Below are positions 53,477-63,518 of a DNA stretch of 64,000 nt, one piece after another (positions within the stretch are counted from its first letter, which is position 1; each line of letters begins with the position of its first letter). Source of the DNA: Mesoplasma syrphidae. Its GTDB lineage: Bacteria > Bacillota_I > Bacilli_A > Mycoplasmatales > Mycoplasmataceae. Under the pieces are notes generated by a model, which saw nothing but the letters and a program-made list of their open reading frames with translations, searched no databases and had not been told where the DNA came from. The translations under genes and the position numbers were made by a program. The DNA lies in assembly GCF_002843565.1 (NCBI RefSeq), contig NZ_CP025257.1, forward strand, positions 248,001-312,000, read 5' to 3'.

Positions 53477-53980
53477 ATGATTACTAAAGAAACAATAATT
53501 TGATTAAGCGAGCAGCAAAAAAAATTAGACAACTATATTGGCCAAAAATGAAATTTACAAAATGATGAAACTATTTTGAAAAAACGAATGGTTGCCTTTT
53601 TAGTTGAACTTGGTGAATATGCCAATGAAGAGCGCAGTTTTAAATTTTGATCTCAAAAGCCTGAAGCTGAATTAAATGTTCAACTTGACGAGTATATTGA
53701 CGGAATTCATTTTTTAATTAGTATTGGAAATCAAATTGGCTATGATTTTAATACTTATCAAAGTACAGATTTTGGAATTGATAATAATATAGATATTTAT
53801 TTGACTTTAATTAGTATGTTTAGTGAATTTATCAAAACCCGTGATTTTGAAACTTATGAAGATTTATTAAATATTTATTTACAAATTTGTGAAGCCAAAA
53901 TTTATAGTGAAACAGAGATCATTGAAGCCTATAAATTAAAAAATGCCATTAACTTTAAACGTCAAGACAATAATTATTAA
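53477..53980 (+). CDS. Dimeric dUTP diphosphatase (all-alpha NTPase)
   Basis: 167 residues. Pattern of dUTPase_2: LSEQQKKLDNYI, metal-binding helix VAFLVELGEYANEERSFKFW (E-L-x-E-x-x-N-E) and second helix LDEYIDGIHFLISIG (E-x-x-D). It hydrolyses dUTP to dUMP, keeping uracil out of DNA. Ribosome site AAGAGGTG. It is a single gene between two terminators. Confidence 0.88.
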
Positions 53981-54004
53981 TAATTTATTAAATATATTAT
54001 TTTG

Positions 54005-54030
54005 AAAAGTAGTTTTAAACTACTTTTTTA
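54005..54030 (+). terminator. Terminator of the dUTPase gene
   Basis: AAAAGTAGTTT (54005-54015) and AAACTACTTTT (54017-54027) followed by TT; a nearly perfect palindrome. Confidence 0.72.
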
Positions 54031-54040
54031 ATTTTTCGTA

Positions 54041-54071
54041 TTGCCTTAAACTTACTTGAACCTTATATAAT
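54041..54071 (+). promoter_or_regulatory. Promoter with 19-bp spacer and MerR-type dyad
   Basis: TTGCCT (54041-54046) and TATAAT (54066-54071) are 19 bp apart. The spacer contains the imperfect dyad CCTTAAACTTACTTGAACC (54044-54062; TT.AA.T and A.TT.AA half-sites). A 19-bp spacer with a central dyad is the hallmark of promoters controlled by MerR-family activators, and a MerR-type gene lies just beyond the gene this promoter serves. Confidence 0.6.
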
Positions 54072-54149
54072 TTATTTGTCAACTAAGTTAGAAGTAATTA
54101 AGGTTGTCAAAAAACATTCAAATATAAAAAATTTGAATTAAGGAGATCA

Positions 54150-55136
<987 letters not shown>

Positions 55137-55162
55137 AATTGAGTATTAAATAATTAAAAAAC

Positions 55163-55192
55163 AATTTCACTGCTAAATGTGAAATTTTTTTA
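55163..55192 (+). terminator. Bidirectional terminator between the reductase and merR-type genes
   Basis: AATTTCAC and GTGAAATT with an 8-nt loop; T-runs lie on both strands. Confidence 0.72.
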
Positions 55193-55208
55193 TATAAAGA
55201 TATTTGCC

Positions 55209-55583
55209 TTATTTCTTATTTTTAATAGCTTGCTCATAAAAATCTTTTTTGTAGTTAATAAAAGCTATTTGTTCTTCAAGATCATGTTGTTTTTTTAAAA
55301 CAACTTTTTCTTGTTTCAAAATCATTGCTTGCCTTGATTCTAAAGTTATCTCTCCCTGATCAACTAATTCAATATATTTTATAATTTCTTTTAAAGGCAT
55401 ATTAGTTTTTTTTAAACAAAGGACTGTTTTAACAAAAATTAGATCGTCTTCAAACATATATCGGTAGTCATTTTCATCTCGCTTAAATTTTGTAATGACT
55501 CCTTTTTCATCATAGTAGCGAAGCAAATATTCAGGAATATTAAATTTATTCGCTATTTCTTTTATATAGTATCTTTTAGGCAT
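55209..55583 (-). CDS. MerR-family transcription regulator
   Basis: 124 residues. N-terminal winged helix: YYIKEIANKFNIPEYLLRYYDEKGVITKFKRDENDYRYMFEDDLIFVKTVLCLKKTNMPLKEIIKYIEL, the standard MerR layout (IxExAxxxxxxxxTLRYYxxxGLL), then a long dimerisation helix (LEEQ, about 75-115). No Cys pairs for metal sensing; one Cys (about 56) only. This size and lack of a ligand domain fit the NmlR/AdhR group that controls aldehyde-detoxification genes. Convergent to the aldo/keto reductase, whose promoter has a matching 19-bp spacer. Confidence 0.88.
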   Translation of the reverse strand: MPKRYYIKEIANKFNIPEYLLRYYDEKGVITKFKRDENDYRYMFEDDLIFVKTVLCLKKTNMPLKEIIKYIELVDQGEITLESRQAMILKQEKVVLKKQHDLEEQIAFINYKKDFYEQAIKNKK

Positions 55584-55614
55584 AAATATTTATTCTCCTT
55601 GATTGTCTACCTTT

Positions 55615-55620
55615 ATTATA
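55615..55620 (-). promoter_or_regulatory. -10 element of the merR-type gene
   Basis: TATAAT on the minus strand, 31 nt before the start codon. The rest of 55621-55736 shows no gene. Confidence 0.4.
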
Positions 55621-55736
55621 AAACTTTGTTTTACTACTATATTTTTTATTTAATATTATTAAAAAAAATCTAAGAAAGTTTTTTATAGTCTAAAAGTTGA
55701 AAATATAAAGAAATTAGTTGCTTTTTCATTTTAAAT

Positions 55737-56945
55737 TTATCTAACAAGCATTTTTATTGTGGCATTAATTAACTTATCTAATTCATTATCAATTTTTGAG
55801 GAAATTGATAATGTCTCAAATAGCTTTTCTAATAATGTCTCGCTTTCAAGGTCATGAATTATTTCGACTTCACTTATTATTTTTTTAAGTCCTTGATCAT
55901 TTAATCCAACCATTGTTGTTCCTGTTGAAAATAGCTTTTTTTTGTTATAAAAATAATCAGACATAAAAAATGACAAATTTGAAAACTTAAAGTCTGAGTC
56001 ACTTTTTATTCCTCACATTCCATTTGAAATTATTAAATTTTTATCTGAATTCGAAAATAAAAATTTTCTTTCTCCTAATAATTTGCAAATATATAACGTA
56101 TTTAATTGTACTTTTAATCTTGCTCTTGAAGGCAATTTGGAATAGTATTCTTGTTTCTTTATTTTGTTGCTGAAATTTCCAATGTCTGCTGTTTGAGAAT
56201 AAATTCCTTTTTCAATTTTTTCTTCTCTTTGTTGATATATGTTTAGCTTTTTCCCAATTGCTTTTTTTGTTATTAATTTTTGTCCAATTTGTGCAATTAA
56301 TTTTATTGATGAATTTAAAATTTCTTTATTCTTGGCAATTACAATTTCAATAGGTTCAATAATATCAATTATTTTCTTAACATCATCTTCACAATTTTTA
56401 AAAGTATCAATTCTTATACAATTACTGTATTTTAAAAATAAATTTTCAATAGGTTCAATAATATCAATTATTTTTTGCTGTTCTTCTAAGGATGGTAATG
56501 AAATGTCTATATGACTAAAATCTGCCCTTTTAAACCTATATACCTTTATACCTGTAGCAAATTTTGCAAAAATATTTTGATTCATTTTTAATCAATAAAA
56601 AAGTCATCTATTCAAAACTTTTGTGTTATCTGGAATAATTTTTATTTGCTCTCCGCCTAAGATGCCTTCTTTGTCAGCATTATAAAAAATTACTTTACCC
56701 AATTCCTTTACTGTTTCAGAAGTAGAAATTAAGAAAACATCATTTTTAGACATCAGGGAATTAGTTTTTAAAAAAGATTTATCTACAAAAAAAGAAAAAT
56801 CATTATCTATGATTTCAAGTTTGTATGTTTTTCCGTAATGAAGTGCTAAGTATTCCAAGTTTTTATCGTGAGATAAATCGTTCTTTTTAAAACTGCCGTT
56901 TCCACGTTCAGTTTTACAAATCTCATTAAGTTTATAAATAGCCAT
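55737..56945 (-). CDS. hsdS: Type I restriction-modification specificity subunit HsdS (expressed copy)
   Basis: 402 residues. First target-recognition domain about 1-145 (MAIYKLNEICKTERGNGS to HIDISLPSLEEQQ), first conserved helix region with QQKIIDIIEPIENLFLKYS, a repeat of that module (KKIIDIIEPIEIVIAKN), second recognition domain about 230-360 and a final conserved helix. HsdS directs HsdM and HsdR to a bipartite DNA site. GGAGG stands 7 nt before the ATG and an extended -10 (TGATAAAAT) lies about 31 nt upstream, so this copy can be expressed. Its start codon is inside a 25-bp repeat shared in inverted orientation with the second hsdS. Confidence 0.88.
56345..56375 (-). repeat. 31-bp copy of the internal hsdS repeat
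   Basis: Identical on the minus strand to 31 bases of the 35-bp repeat at 56443-56477 and 58181-58215; encodes KIIDIIEPIE. Confidence 0.85.
56443..56477 (-). repeat. 35-bp internal hsdS repeat, left copy
   Basis: Encodes QKIIDIIEPIEN. Perfect inverted copy at 58181-58215 in the second hsdS. Confidence 0.88.
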
Positions 56946-56953
56946 TAAAAAAC
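56929..56953 (-). repeat. 25-bp inverted repeat over the hsdS start codon, left copy
   Basis: Reads GTTTTTTAATGGC followed by TATTTATAAACT on the minus strand, spanning the start codon and first residues MAIYKL. Perfect inverted partner at 57756-57780. Likely recombination site of the adjacent tyrosine recombinase. Confidence 0.88.
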
Positions 56954-56975
56954 CTCCATTTTTTTATTTATAGTA

Positions 56976-56984
56976 ATTTTATCA
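56976..56984 (-). promoter_or_regulatory. Extended -10 for hsdS (leftward)
   Basis: TGATAAAAT on the minus strand, within AAATGATAAAAT. The same 12 bases occur before hsdR (63425-63436), which supports a shared promoter type. Confidence 0.5.
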
Positions 56985-57025
56985 TTTTATTAAAAAGAAA
57001 AGATAATAAATTTTGGAGGTATATT

Positions 57026-57748
57026 ATGAAAAAAAATGAGTATTTAAAATTTTTAAAGAAAAATAACTATTCTGCAAACACAATATCTACTTATAAAAGT
57101 ATTTTAAGTATTTATCAAAACGATTTTGTGAATATAGCGAGAATTAAAAAACATATGTTAAAGTATTTTAGTTCGCCAAATACTGTATGAACACATTACA
57201 ATGTAATTTGTTCATACATGAAATGAAGCAAGGATAAAAGGTTGGGTAATTTTAAAGAAATGAAACTGCCCAAAATTCCAAAGACATATATGAAAGTTTT
57301 TAAAAAAGATTTCTTGATAAAAAAAACAAATATAAATGATGAAGATTCGGAATTGTTAAAACAAAAGAAAATTGTAATCAGATTTTTGTTTGAGACAGGA
57401 ATAAGAGCTGCAGAACTAAATTCTATATTAGAAATAAATTCTAAAACTATTAAAGTTGTTGGTAAGGGAAATAAAGTAAGAGAAATATTCCATAGAAATG
57501 ATACAACTAAGCAATTAAAAGAATTTATATATACAACAAAAACATTACGTTTTTGGGTAAAGGAAATATTAGGAGAGAATTTTACTCCACACTCAATTAG
57601 AAGATCATATGCTACTCATATGCTACTAGGTGGTGCAAATCCGAAGATGGTAATGATGCAATTAGGGCATGAAAAAATTGAAACAACTTTCAGATATTTA
57701 AATTTATCATTAGAAGAAAATTGAAAAATTTACAGTAAGTTTTTATAG
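57026..57748 (+). CDS. Tyrosine site-specific recombinase (XerC/D-HvsR type)
   Basis: 240 residues, shorter than XerC/D (about 300). N-terminal SAM-like core-binding part (FLKKNNYSANTISTYKSIL, about 9-27). Catalytic residues: Arg127 (ETGIRAAEL), Lys148 region (VVGKGNK), His189 and Arg192 (HSIRRSYATH), His215 (QLGHEKIETT) and nucleophile Tyr224 (FRYL). All are present. Position between two oppositely oriented hsdS genes with inverted repeats argues that it shuffles them, as recombinases do at hsd loci of M. pulmonis and streptococci. Divergent from the left hsdS; strong site TGGAGG before its ATG. Confidence 0.9.
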
Positions 57749-57762
57749 ACTTACTGTTTTTT
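57733..57762 (+). terminator. Terminator of the recombinase gene, abutting the silent hsdS
   Basis: CAGTAAGT (57733-57740) and ACTTACTG (57749-57756), 8-nt loop, then TTTTTT (57757-57762). The last stem base and the T-run belong to the 25-bp repeat; the ATG of the next hsdS comes 1 nt after the T-run. Confidence 0.78.
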
Positions 57763-57780
57763 AATGGCTATTTATAAACT
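57756..57780 (+). repeat. 25-bp inverted repeat over the hsdS start codon, right copy
   Basis: Identical to the minus-strand sequence at 56929-56953. Contains the ATG of the rightward hsdS. Confidence 0.88.
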
Positions 57781-58780
57781 AGGCGATATATCAATAATAC
57801 AAAACGGCAGTACACCAAGTACTAAAAATGAAAGTTTATGAAAAAAGGAAATACCCTTTTTAGGTCCTTCAGACATTGAAGCTAATCGCGCTTCACGATA
57901 TGTAACTAAAAATAAGGCAAAAAGGCCTGGAACCATTTTAATTTCAACAACAGCTACAATTGGGAATATAGGAATACTTGAAGTGGAGTCTTGATTTAAT
58001 CAACAAATTACATCGATTGAAGCCAACCCTAATTTTGTTAAAGATAAATTTTTATTTTACTATTTTTTAACTCAAAAAAATAAAATAAAAAAAATATCAG
58101 ATGGGGGATCAGTATTTAGCATAATACATGTAAATACTTTTAGAAATTGAATAATTGATTTATCTTCTTTAGAAGAGCAACAAAAAATAATTGATATTAT
58201 TGAACCTATTGAAAAAATGAAAAATAAATTTATGACTTTAAATAAAACAGTTTTGGAACTAATAAAAAAAATTGAGTTGTCTGATGAAAAAATAAGAATA
58301 ATTGATTTTTTTTATGAAGTAAGAGAGAAACCAAAAAATATAAAGCAAATTTCTGCAAAAGTGCTTTCTGAAAATAAAGGTTTAATTTTAAAAGCGGAAA
58401 GTCCAAATACATATAAAACAAATACTTTTTATTGCAATGAGGGAACTTTCATTTTTTGTTCAATAAGAACTTATTTACAAAAATGAGGAATTACTCCGTT
58501 TGATGCTGATGTTAATGGAACTCTTTTTCAGTTTGAAATCAAAAAAAATTTGACTCCTTTAATAAATTATTTGAAAAATGAAAGTTCATGATCAACATTT
58601 AATTTATTATCCAAAGGAACTAAAATGCCTGTTCTTTCCAAAAAAGATTTTTTAAACATTGAAATCAATAAAACTAAATTTGAAATTAAGAAAATTGACT
58701 TAATCTTAAAAAATATTAATAAAATAATTATTGATATGGAAAGTTTAATTGAGAAGAGCGTTAGTCTTTTGGTAAAATAA
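57764..58780 (+). CDS. hsdS: Type I specificity subunit HsdS, probably silent copy
   Basis: 338 residues. Recognition domain 1 (MAIYKLGDISIIQNGSTPSTKNESLW to FRNWIIDLSSLEEQQ), conserved helix QQKIIDIIEPIEKMKNKF, recognition domain 2 (about 190-310, ISAKVLSENKGLILKAESP to KMPVLSKKDFLNIEIN) and a final helix. Apart from the shared first six residues and the helical repeat, it differs from the other hsdS, so it would recognise another site. The ATG follows a transcription terminator directly and has no Shine-Dalgarno, so it should be off in this orientation. Convergent with hsdM. Confidence 0.85.
58181..58215 (+). repeat. 35-bp internal hsdS repeat, right copy
   Basis: Perfect inverted partner of 56443-56477; encodes QKIIDIIEPIEK at the first recognition-domain boundary. 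Confidence 0.88.
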
Positions 58781-58790
58781 AAAAATAAAA

Positions 58791-58828
58791 AACACTTAAA
58801 ATCTATTTAGATTCAAGTGTTTTTTTTA
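58791..58828 (+). terminator. Bidirectional terminator between silent hsdS and hsdM
   Basis: AACACTT and AAGTGTT enclose a second stem AATCTA/TAGATT; T-runs flank both sides. It overlaps the last codons of hsdM. Confidence 0.72.
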
Positions 58829-60320
58829 TTGCCTCATGAAGTTTTGGTTTTAATTCGTCAAATTCTTTAAGCAAGTCTGATAATTCTAATGATAATTGCA
58901 TAATATCTTTTTGAGTTTGCTCTTTATCAATCTTTTCCTCTTTAGATTCTACATATCTTCCCGGAACAAATGAAAAGTCATTTTCTACTAAATTTGTAAA
59001 TTTAATTGTTTTTGCTAATCCTTGTTCGTTAATTTCTTCACCAGCTAAATGTTTATCATACAGGGTTTGAATTATCGAAATATTTTCGTCAGTTAGTTCT
59101 CTTAGTTTTTTAGAAATCATATTACCTTCAATATTTGATCCTGAAACCATTAAAATATTTTTATTAACTTTTTTATTATTAAATACTCAAATACAAGCAG
59201 GAATTCCAGTCGTATAAAATAATTTATCTGGTAATTCAATAATAGCATCAACTTTGTTTTCTTTAACAAAGTTTTCTCTAATAGCTTTTTCTTCTTTTTG
59301 AGATGAAGATAATGAACCATTAGCTAAAACTATAGCCATTTTTCCTTGATTTGAAAGCTTTGAAAGCATATGAGATAACCAAGCATAGTTTGCATTTCCT
59401 GAAGGTGGTAAACCTCACTTAAATCTCATATCTTCTTCTAAAGCATCTCTGCCTCAGTTTTTCATATTAAATGGAGGATTTGCCATTACAAAGTCAAATT
59501 TTTTATTTTTATGTTGATCATTTGTAAAAGTATCAGCGTTTGTCTGTCCCAAAACACCGTTATCATCGGTATCAAAAAGTGAAAATCCATTTAAGACCAA
59601 ATTCAATTTTGCCAATTTTCAAGTCACATTATTATACTCTTGCCCATAAACTGTGATATCTTCAATTTTACCTTTATGTTCTTGAATATATCTCTTAGCT
59701 TGAACAAGAATCCCACCAGTTCCGCAAGCAGGATCATAAATTGTTCCTTTTAAAGGTTTAATTAAGTTAACCATAAGTTTAACTATTGATGTAGGAGTAT
59801 AAAATTCTCCTCCTTTTTGTCCTCGATCTTTAAAAAATTTGCCTAAGAAATATTCATAAACTCTTCCAATCATATCTTCATTATCTTCTTCAGATAAATC
59901 TTCATCAGAAAATATTTTAATAACATTACCAAGTTTAATTTGATCTAGTCCCTCTCTATTAAAGTTTTTGTTAAAAATTCCTCTTAAAATTTCATTTTGC
60001 AATTCTAATTTCATGAATGCTTCATCAAGCTTTTCGCCAATTTTCTCAGTATTTGAAAAGTTCATTAAGTACTCTCACTTAGACTCTTCATGAACAATAA
60101 AAGTTTTATAAGAATAATATAATTCATTGGGAGAAAACATCTCAATTTTCATACCCTCGTCTGATATTTTTTGTAATGCAACTTTGTTTCTATCTGATAT
60201 ATATTTAAGTGTTAAAATTCCTAGAATTGTATGCATATATTCTTCTGCTGAAGTATTACCACGTAAAACGTTTGATGCTTCTCATAGTTTACTTTCAATA
60301 TCTTTAATTTTTTTTGCCAT
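58803..60320 (-). CDS. hsdM: Type I restriction-modification methyltransferase subunit HsdM
   Basis: 505 residues. N-terminal HsdM_N helices (IESKLWEASNVLRGNTSAEEYMHTILGILTLKYIS), then the N6-adenine methylase fold: GGEFYTPTSIVKLMV, SAM-binding YDPACGTGGIL near 195, catalytic NPPF near 281, and C-terminal VLANGSLSSSQKEEKAIRE and AIIELPDKLFYTTGIPACIWV. Start ATG 60320 chosen because AAAGG lies 9 nt upstream; ATG 60329 is an in-frame alternative inside that site. 1 nt separates it from hsdR, so the two are coupled. No hsdS in this transcript. Confidence 0.95.
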
Positions 60321-60321
60321 T

Positions 60322-63300
60322 TTAGTCATCCTTTCTGAATGCGTTTTTGTTCGTTTTTATTGTATTTGTTATTTCTTTTATCAAATTTTCAGATAATGTA
60401 TATAAACCTTCTGGTGGATATTGATATTTAGTAGTTAGTAGTTTTTTTAATGTTGTTGTTATGTTAGATTGAACCATTGGATTAAACAAGAATTGATCAG
60501 TATTATTTTCGCGAATAGCTTCTCAAAGGTCTTGAGCTATAGCTCTCAGTGTTTCAGAGCTTTTGTTATATTGTAAAAACTTGTCATTAGATAGGATATC
60601 AAAGAAAACTTGCAATTCAATATTATCAAATTCTAAAGGTTTATCTTTTTCTTCTTTCATTTCTTTTGACAACTTAATCAAAAATTCAATAAATTCTTCA
60701 ATATCTCTAGAATTTTCCAATTCTAAGATTAGTTCTTTTAATTTTTCAGAAGCCAATTTTGCAAAATATGGCTTAATTTTGGCAATTTCATCAATCTGCA
60801 TTTGAATGGAATTTGCATATAATTGGGCAGCCACTCTTGGTCTAGACTTAACTAATTTTTCAGCTTCTGATTCTAAAATGTTTGCAACTTTATTAATATC
60901 TTTTGTCATAGTTGATTCATCAATTTTGATGCTTGTATCTGCAGTCATAACAGCTTTTCGAATTGCTTCTTTAACGCTCTCAATAGTTCATGTTAATTTT
61001 GAATCATTTCCAATTGTAGAACTGGTAATTAATGAATTTATTGTTTCTATGCATTTTGCAATTAATGTTTCTCTTTCAGAAATGTTTGTGTAAGATATTT
61101 TGTAAAATCTTTTTGCCTTTCTTGCTAATTTGATAAATTTATTTTTTTCATCAGTATTGAATTTATTAACGTCTAGTAATTTGTCATATGCACCCATAAC
61201 AAATTGATATTGCTCTTTTAAGTTAAGGTTTGGAAATTTTAAGATATTCTCAATATAATTATTATCAATTATTTCAAAAAGCTCGTTTAACTTTTCTTTT
61301 GCTTTCTCTATATCTTCAATTTCAATATCAAGTTTTGTATCAGAACCATTTGCATACTGAATTAAAGCATCAGAAATATATTTTCAAATTCCTATATAAT
61401 CAACAATTAATCCAGATTCTTTCGTCTTGTTTGTTTTTTTATCTTCAAAAGTTCGGTTAACTCTGGCAATTGCTTGCATTAGATTATGTCACTTAACAAT
61501 TTTATCCATATACATAACATCAAGATCAGGTACATCAAATCCAGTTAGTCACATGTCTACTACAATTGCTATTTTATATTTTGAGTCAGATTTTCTAAAT
61601 TCACTTGCAACTTTATTCATGTCACTTTTTGGAACTATTGCGTTTGCCATTTCTTTTGAATCTTTATTAGAATCTGTTGTCATCACTAAAATTGTTTTAT
61701 CCTTATATTCAGGATATTTTGTAGTTATATTTAAGTAATATTCATATGCAGAGTTTCTACTATTTGCTACAATCATTGCTTTACCATTTAGTATTCTTTT
61801 TCTTTTATTTAAATGTTCAATCATTTTGTCCGCTTTAGCTGCAATAATTTTTTTATCCTCAAAAATTATTGACTTATTGACTGCTTTTAATAATGCTTCC
61901 ATTTTTTGCTCTGATGCTATGTCGTTTGGATCTAAAGTATTTTTATATTCACTTTGAATTTTATCCATTTCTTCTAAATATTTTTTGTCAAGTGTGATAT
62001 TTGGTTTTCACATTTCATAATAAATTGGAACAGTTGCACCATCTTCAACTGCTTGATTCATAGGATATGTATCAATATAATCTCCGAAAATATTTCTCGT
62101 ATCTTTTTCGTTACCCATTAAAGGAGTACCGGTAAAACCTGTTATTTTTGCATTTGGGAATGCTTCTCTCATATATCTTGCATAACCAAATTTAATAATA
62201 AATTCTTCTTGCTCTCTTGAAAGCTTTCTTTCTCCGTTAATATTATTTTGAGTTCTATGTGCTTCATCAACAAGAATAAAAATATCAGAACGATTAGTCA
62301 AAATACCGGTCTGCTCAGCAAATTTCTGAACAGTTGAAAAATAAATACCAAAATGCTTTTTGTCATTTAATTCTTGAATTAAATCATTTCTTGAAGAAAT
62401 ATTTTTAGATTTGTTTCGCAAAAATGTTTCAGCATTTAAAAATCTTTTATATAATTGTTGGTCCAAATCTCTTCTATCAGTAACAAGTAAAATAGTAGAA
62501 GTTCCGAATTGCTTTATAATTGCTTTTGTTAAAAATACCATAGTCACAGATTTTCCTGATCCTTGAGTATGCCAAATTATTCCGCCACGATTATCTTTAA
62601 TATTTTTTAAATGTTCAATAGTTTTATTAACTGCTCTTATTTGATGAGGAGCTGCCAAATATTTAATAGGACTTTGATCATCAGAATAAAATGAGAAATT
62701 AAATATTATGTCTATTATATTTTTTTGTGAGAATAACATTTTGATTGGGTTCATTTTATTGCTTATTTCTCATTTGTTTCATCCATAAAAATGTCGAAAA
62801 CCGGCTGTAGTAGAACCGTACTTGGTTGAAATTCTATTTGATACAAAATTTATTATATTAAAATATCAAAGTTCAGGTTTAAAAAATTTTAATGATTCAT
62901 TCTGCAAAAATGCCTCATTTAATCCTTCGCTTCCTAATGGTTGTTTTAATTCCAATACAGCTATTGGTAACCCATTTATGAAAAGAACTATATCTGGTAT
63001 TCTTTTTTTATCGACGCCGTTTGTTATTTCAAATTGTCTAAAATAGCCAAACTTATTTAGATTTGAATCTTCAGAAATTAATTTAATTGTCAAGTTTCTT
63101 TCTTCATTTTCATCATATATTTTTATTCCGTCAAATAAAAATTGCATTCCTTTAAAATTCAGTTTTTCAAAAGAGTCAACATTTTTGATAATTTCATAAA
63201 TGACTTTATCTGCTTTTTGTTCATCTATATTATTTATTCTTTGAATAGAATTTTTTAAAATATCAAAATTAATAACTTCAGAGTAATCTTTTCTTTTAAA

Positions 63301-63384
63301 ATTTTTATATGTAAGTTTTTCTCATCCCAAATTTTGCAATTCTTCTTCTACATTGTCTTCAAAAAGTTTTTCATTAATAATCAT
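60322..63384 (-). CDS. hsdR: Type I restriction enzyme subunit HsdR
   Basis: 1020 residues. N-terminal nuclease domain with RIPDIVLFINGLPIAVLELKQP (the D...ExK endonuclease pattern), then the SF2 motor: HTQGSGKSVTM (Walker A, near 270), LVTDRRDLDQQL, DEAH box VDEAHRTQ near 371, TGFTGTPLMG, and IVVDMWLTGFDVPDLDVMYMDK with QAIARVNR (motifs V and VI). A helical C-terminal part (about 760-1020) contacts the methylase. Complete, with no disruption. It cleaves unmodified DNA after translocation; together with two alternative HsdS proteins the system could change its target sequence. Confidence 0.95.
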
Positions 63385-63424
63385 TTCATAACCTCTTTTA
63401 TTTTCATAACTTTTTATTTTTATT

Positions 63425-63450
63425 ATTTTATCATTTACTAACTTGTTAGT
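63425..63450 (-). promoter_or_regulatory. hsdR promoter with overlapping dyad
   Basis: Extended -10 TGATAAAAT (minus, 63433-63425). Just upstream, in the -35/-10 spacer, lies the perfect dyad ACTAAC-TT-GTTAGT (63437-63450). The dyad could be an operator or part of a weak promoter. Confidence 0.45.
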
Positions 63451-63489
63451 TCTTTAAATAATAAAATATTTAAGTAAAATATTTGGTAG

Positions 63490-63495
63490 TATAAT
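63490..63495 (+). promoter_or_regulatory. -10 element of the GH53 gene
   Basis: TATAAT, 24 nt before the start codon. Confidence 0.5.
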
Positions 63496-63518
63496 TTAAT
63501 AAATAAATTTGGAGAAAT

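Larger units (their letters stand above)
56954..57755. other. Probable invertible segment of the hsdS switch
   Basis: These 802 bp lie between the two 25-bp inverted repeats. They hold the Shine-Dalgarno and probable promoter of the left hsdS, the recombinase gene, and the recombinase terminator hairpin, which abuts the right hsdS. Inversion would swap promoter and terminator relative to the two hsdS genes. Seen: repeats, gene, SD, hairpin. Inferred: inversion itself. Confidence 0.7.

Noticed and set aside
57764-58780. Right hsdS as a pseudogene
   Set aside because: The frame is complete with two recognition domains and both helical spacers; lack of expression signals is better explained by the invertible-segment arrangement.
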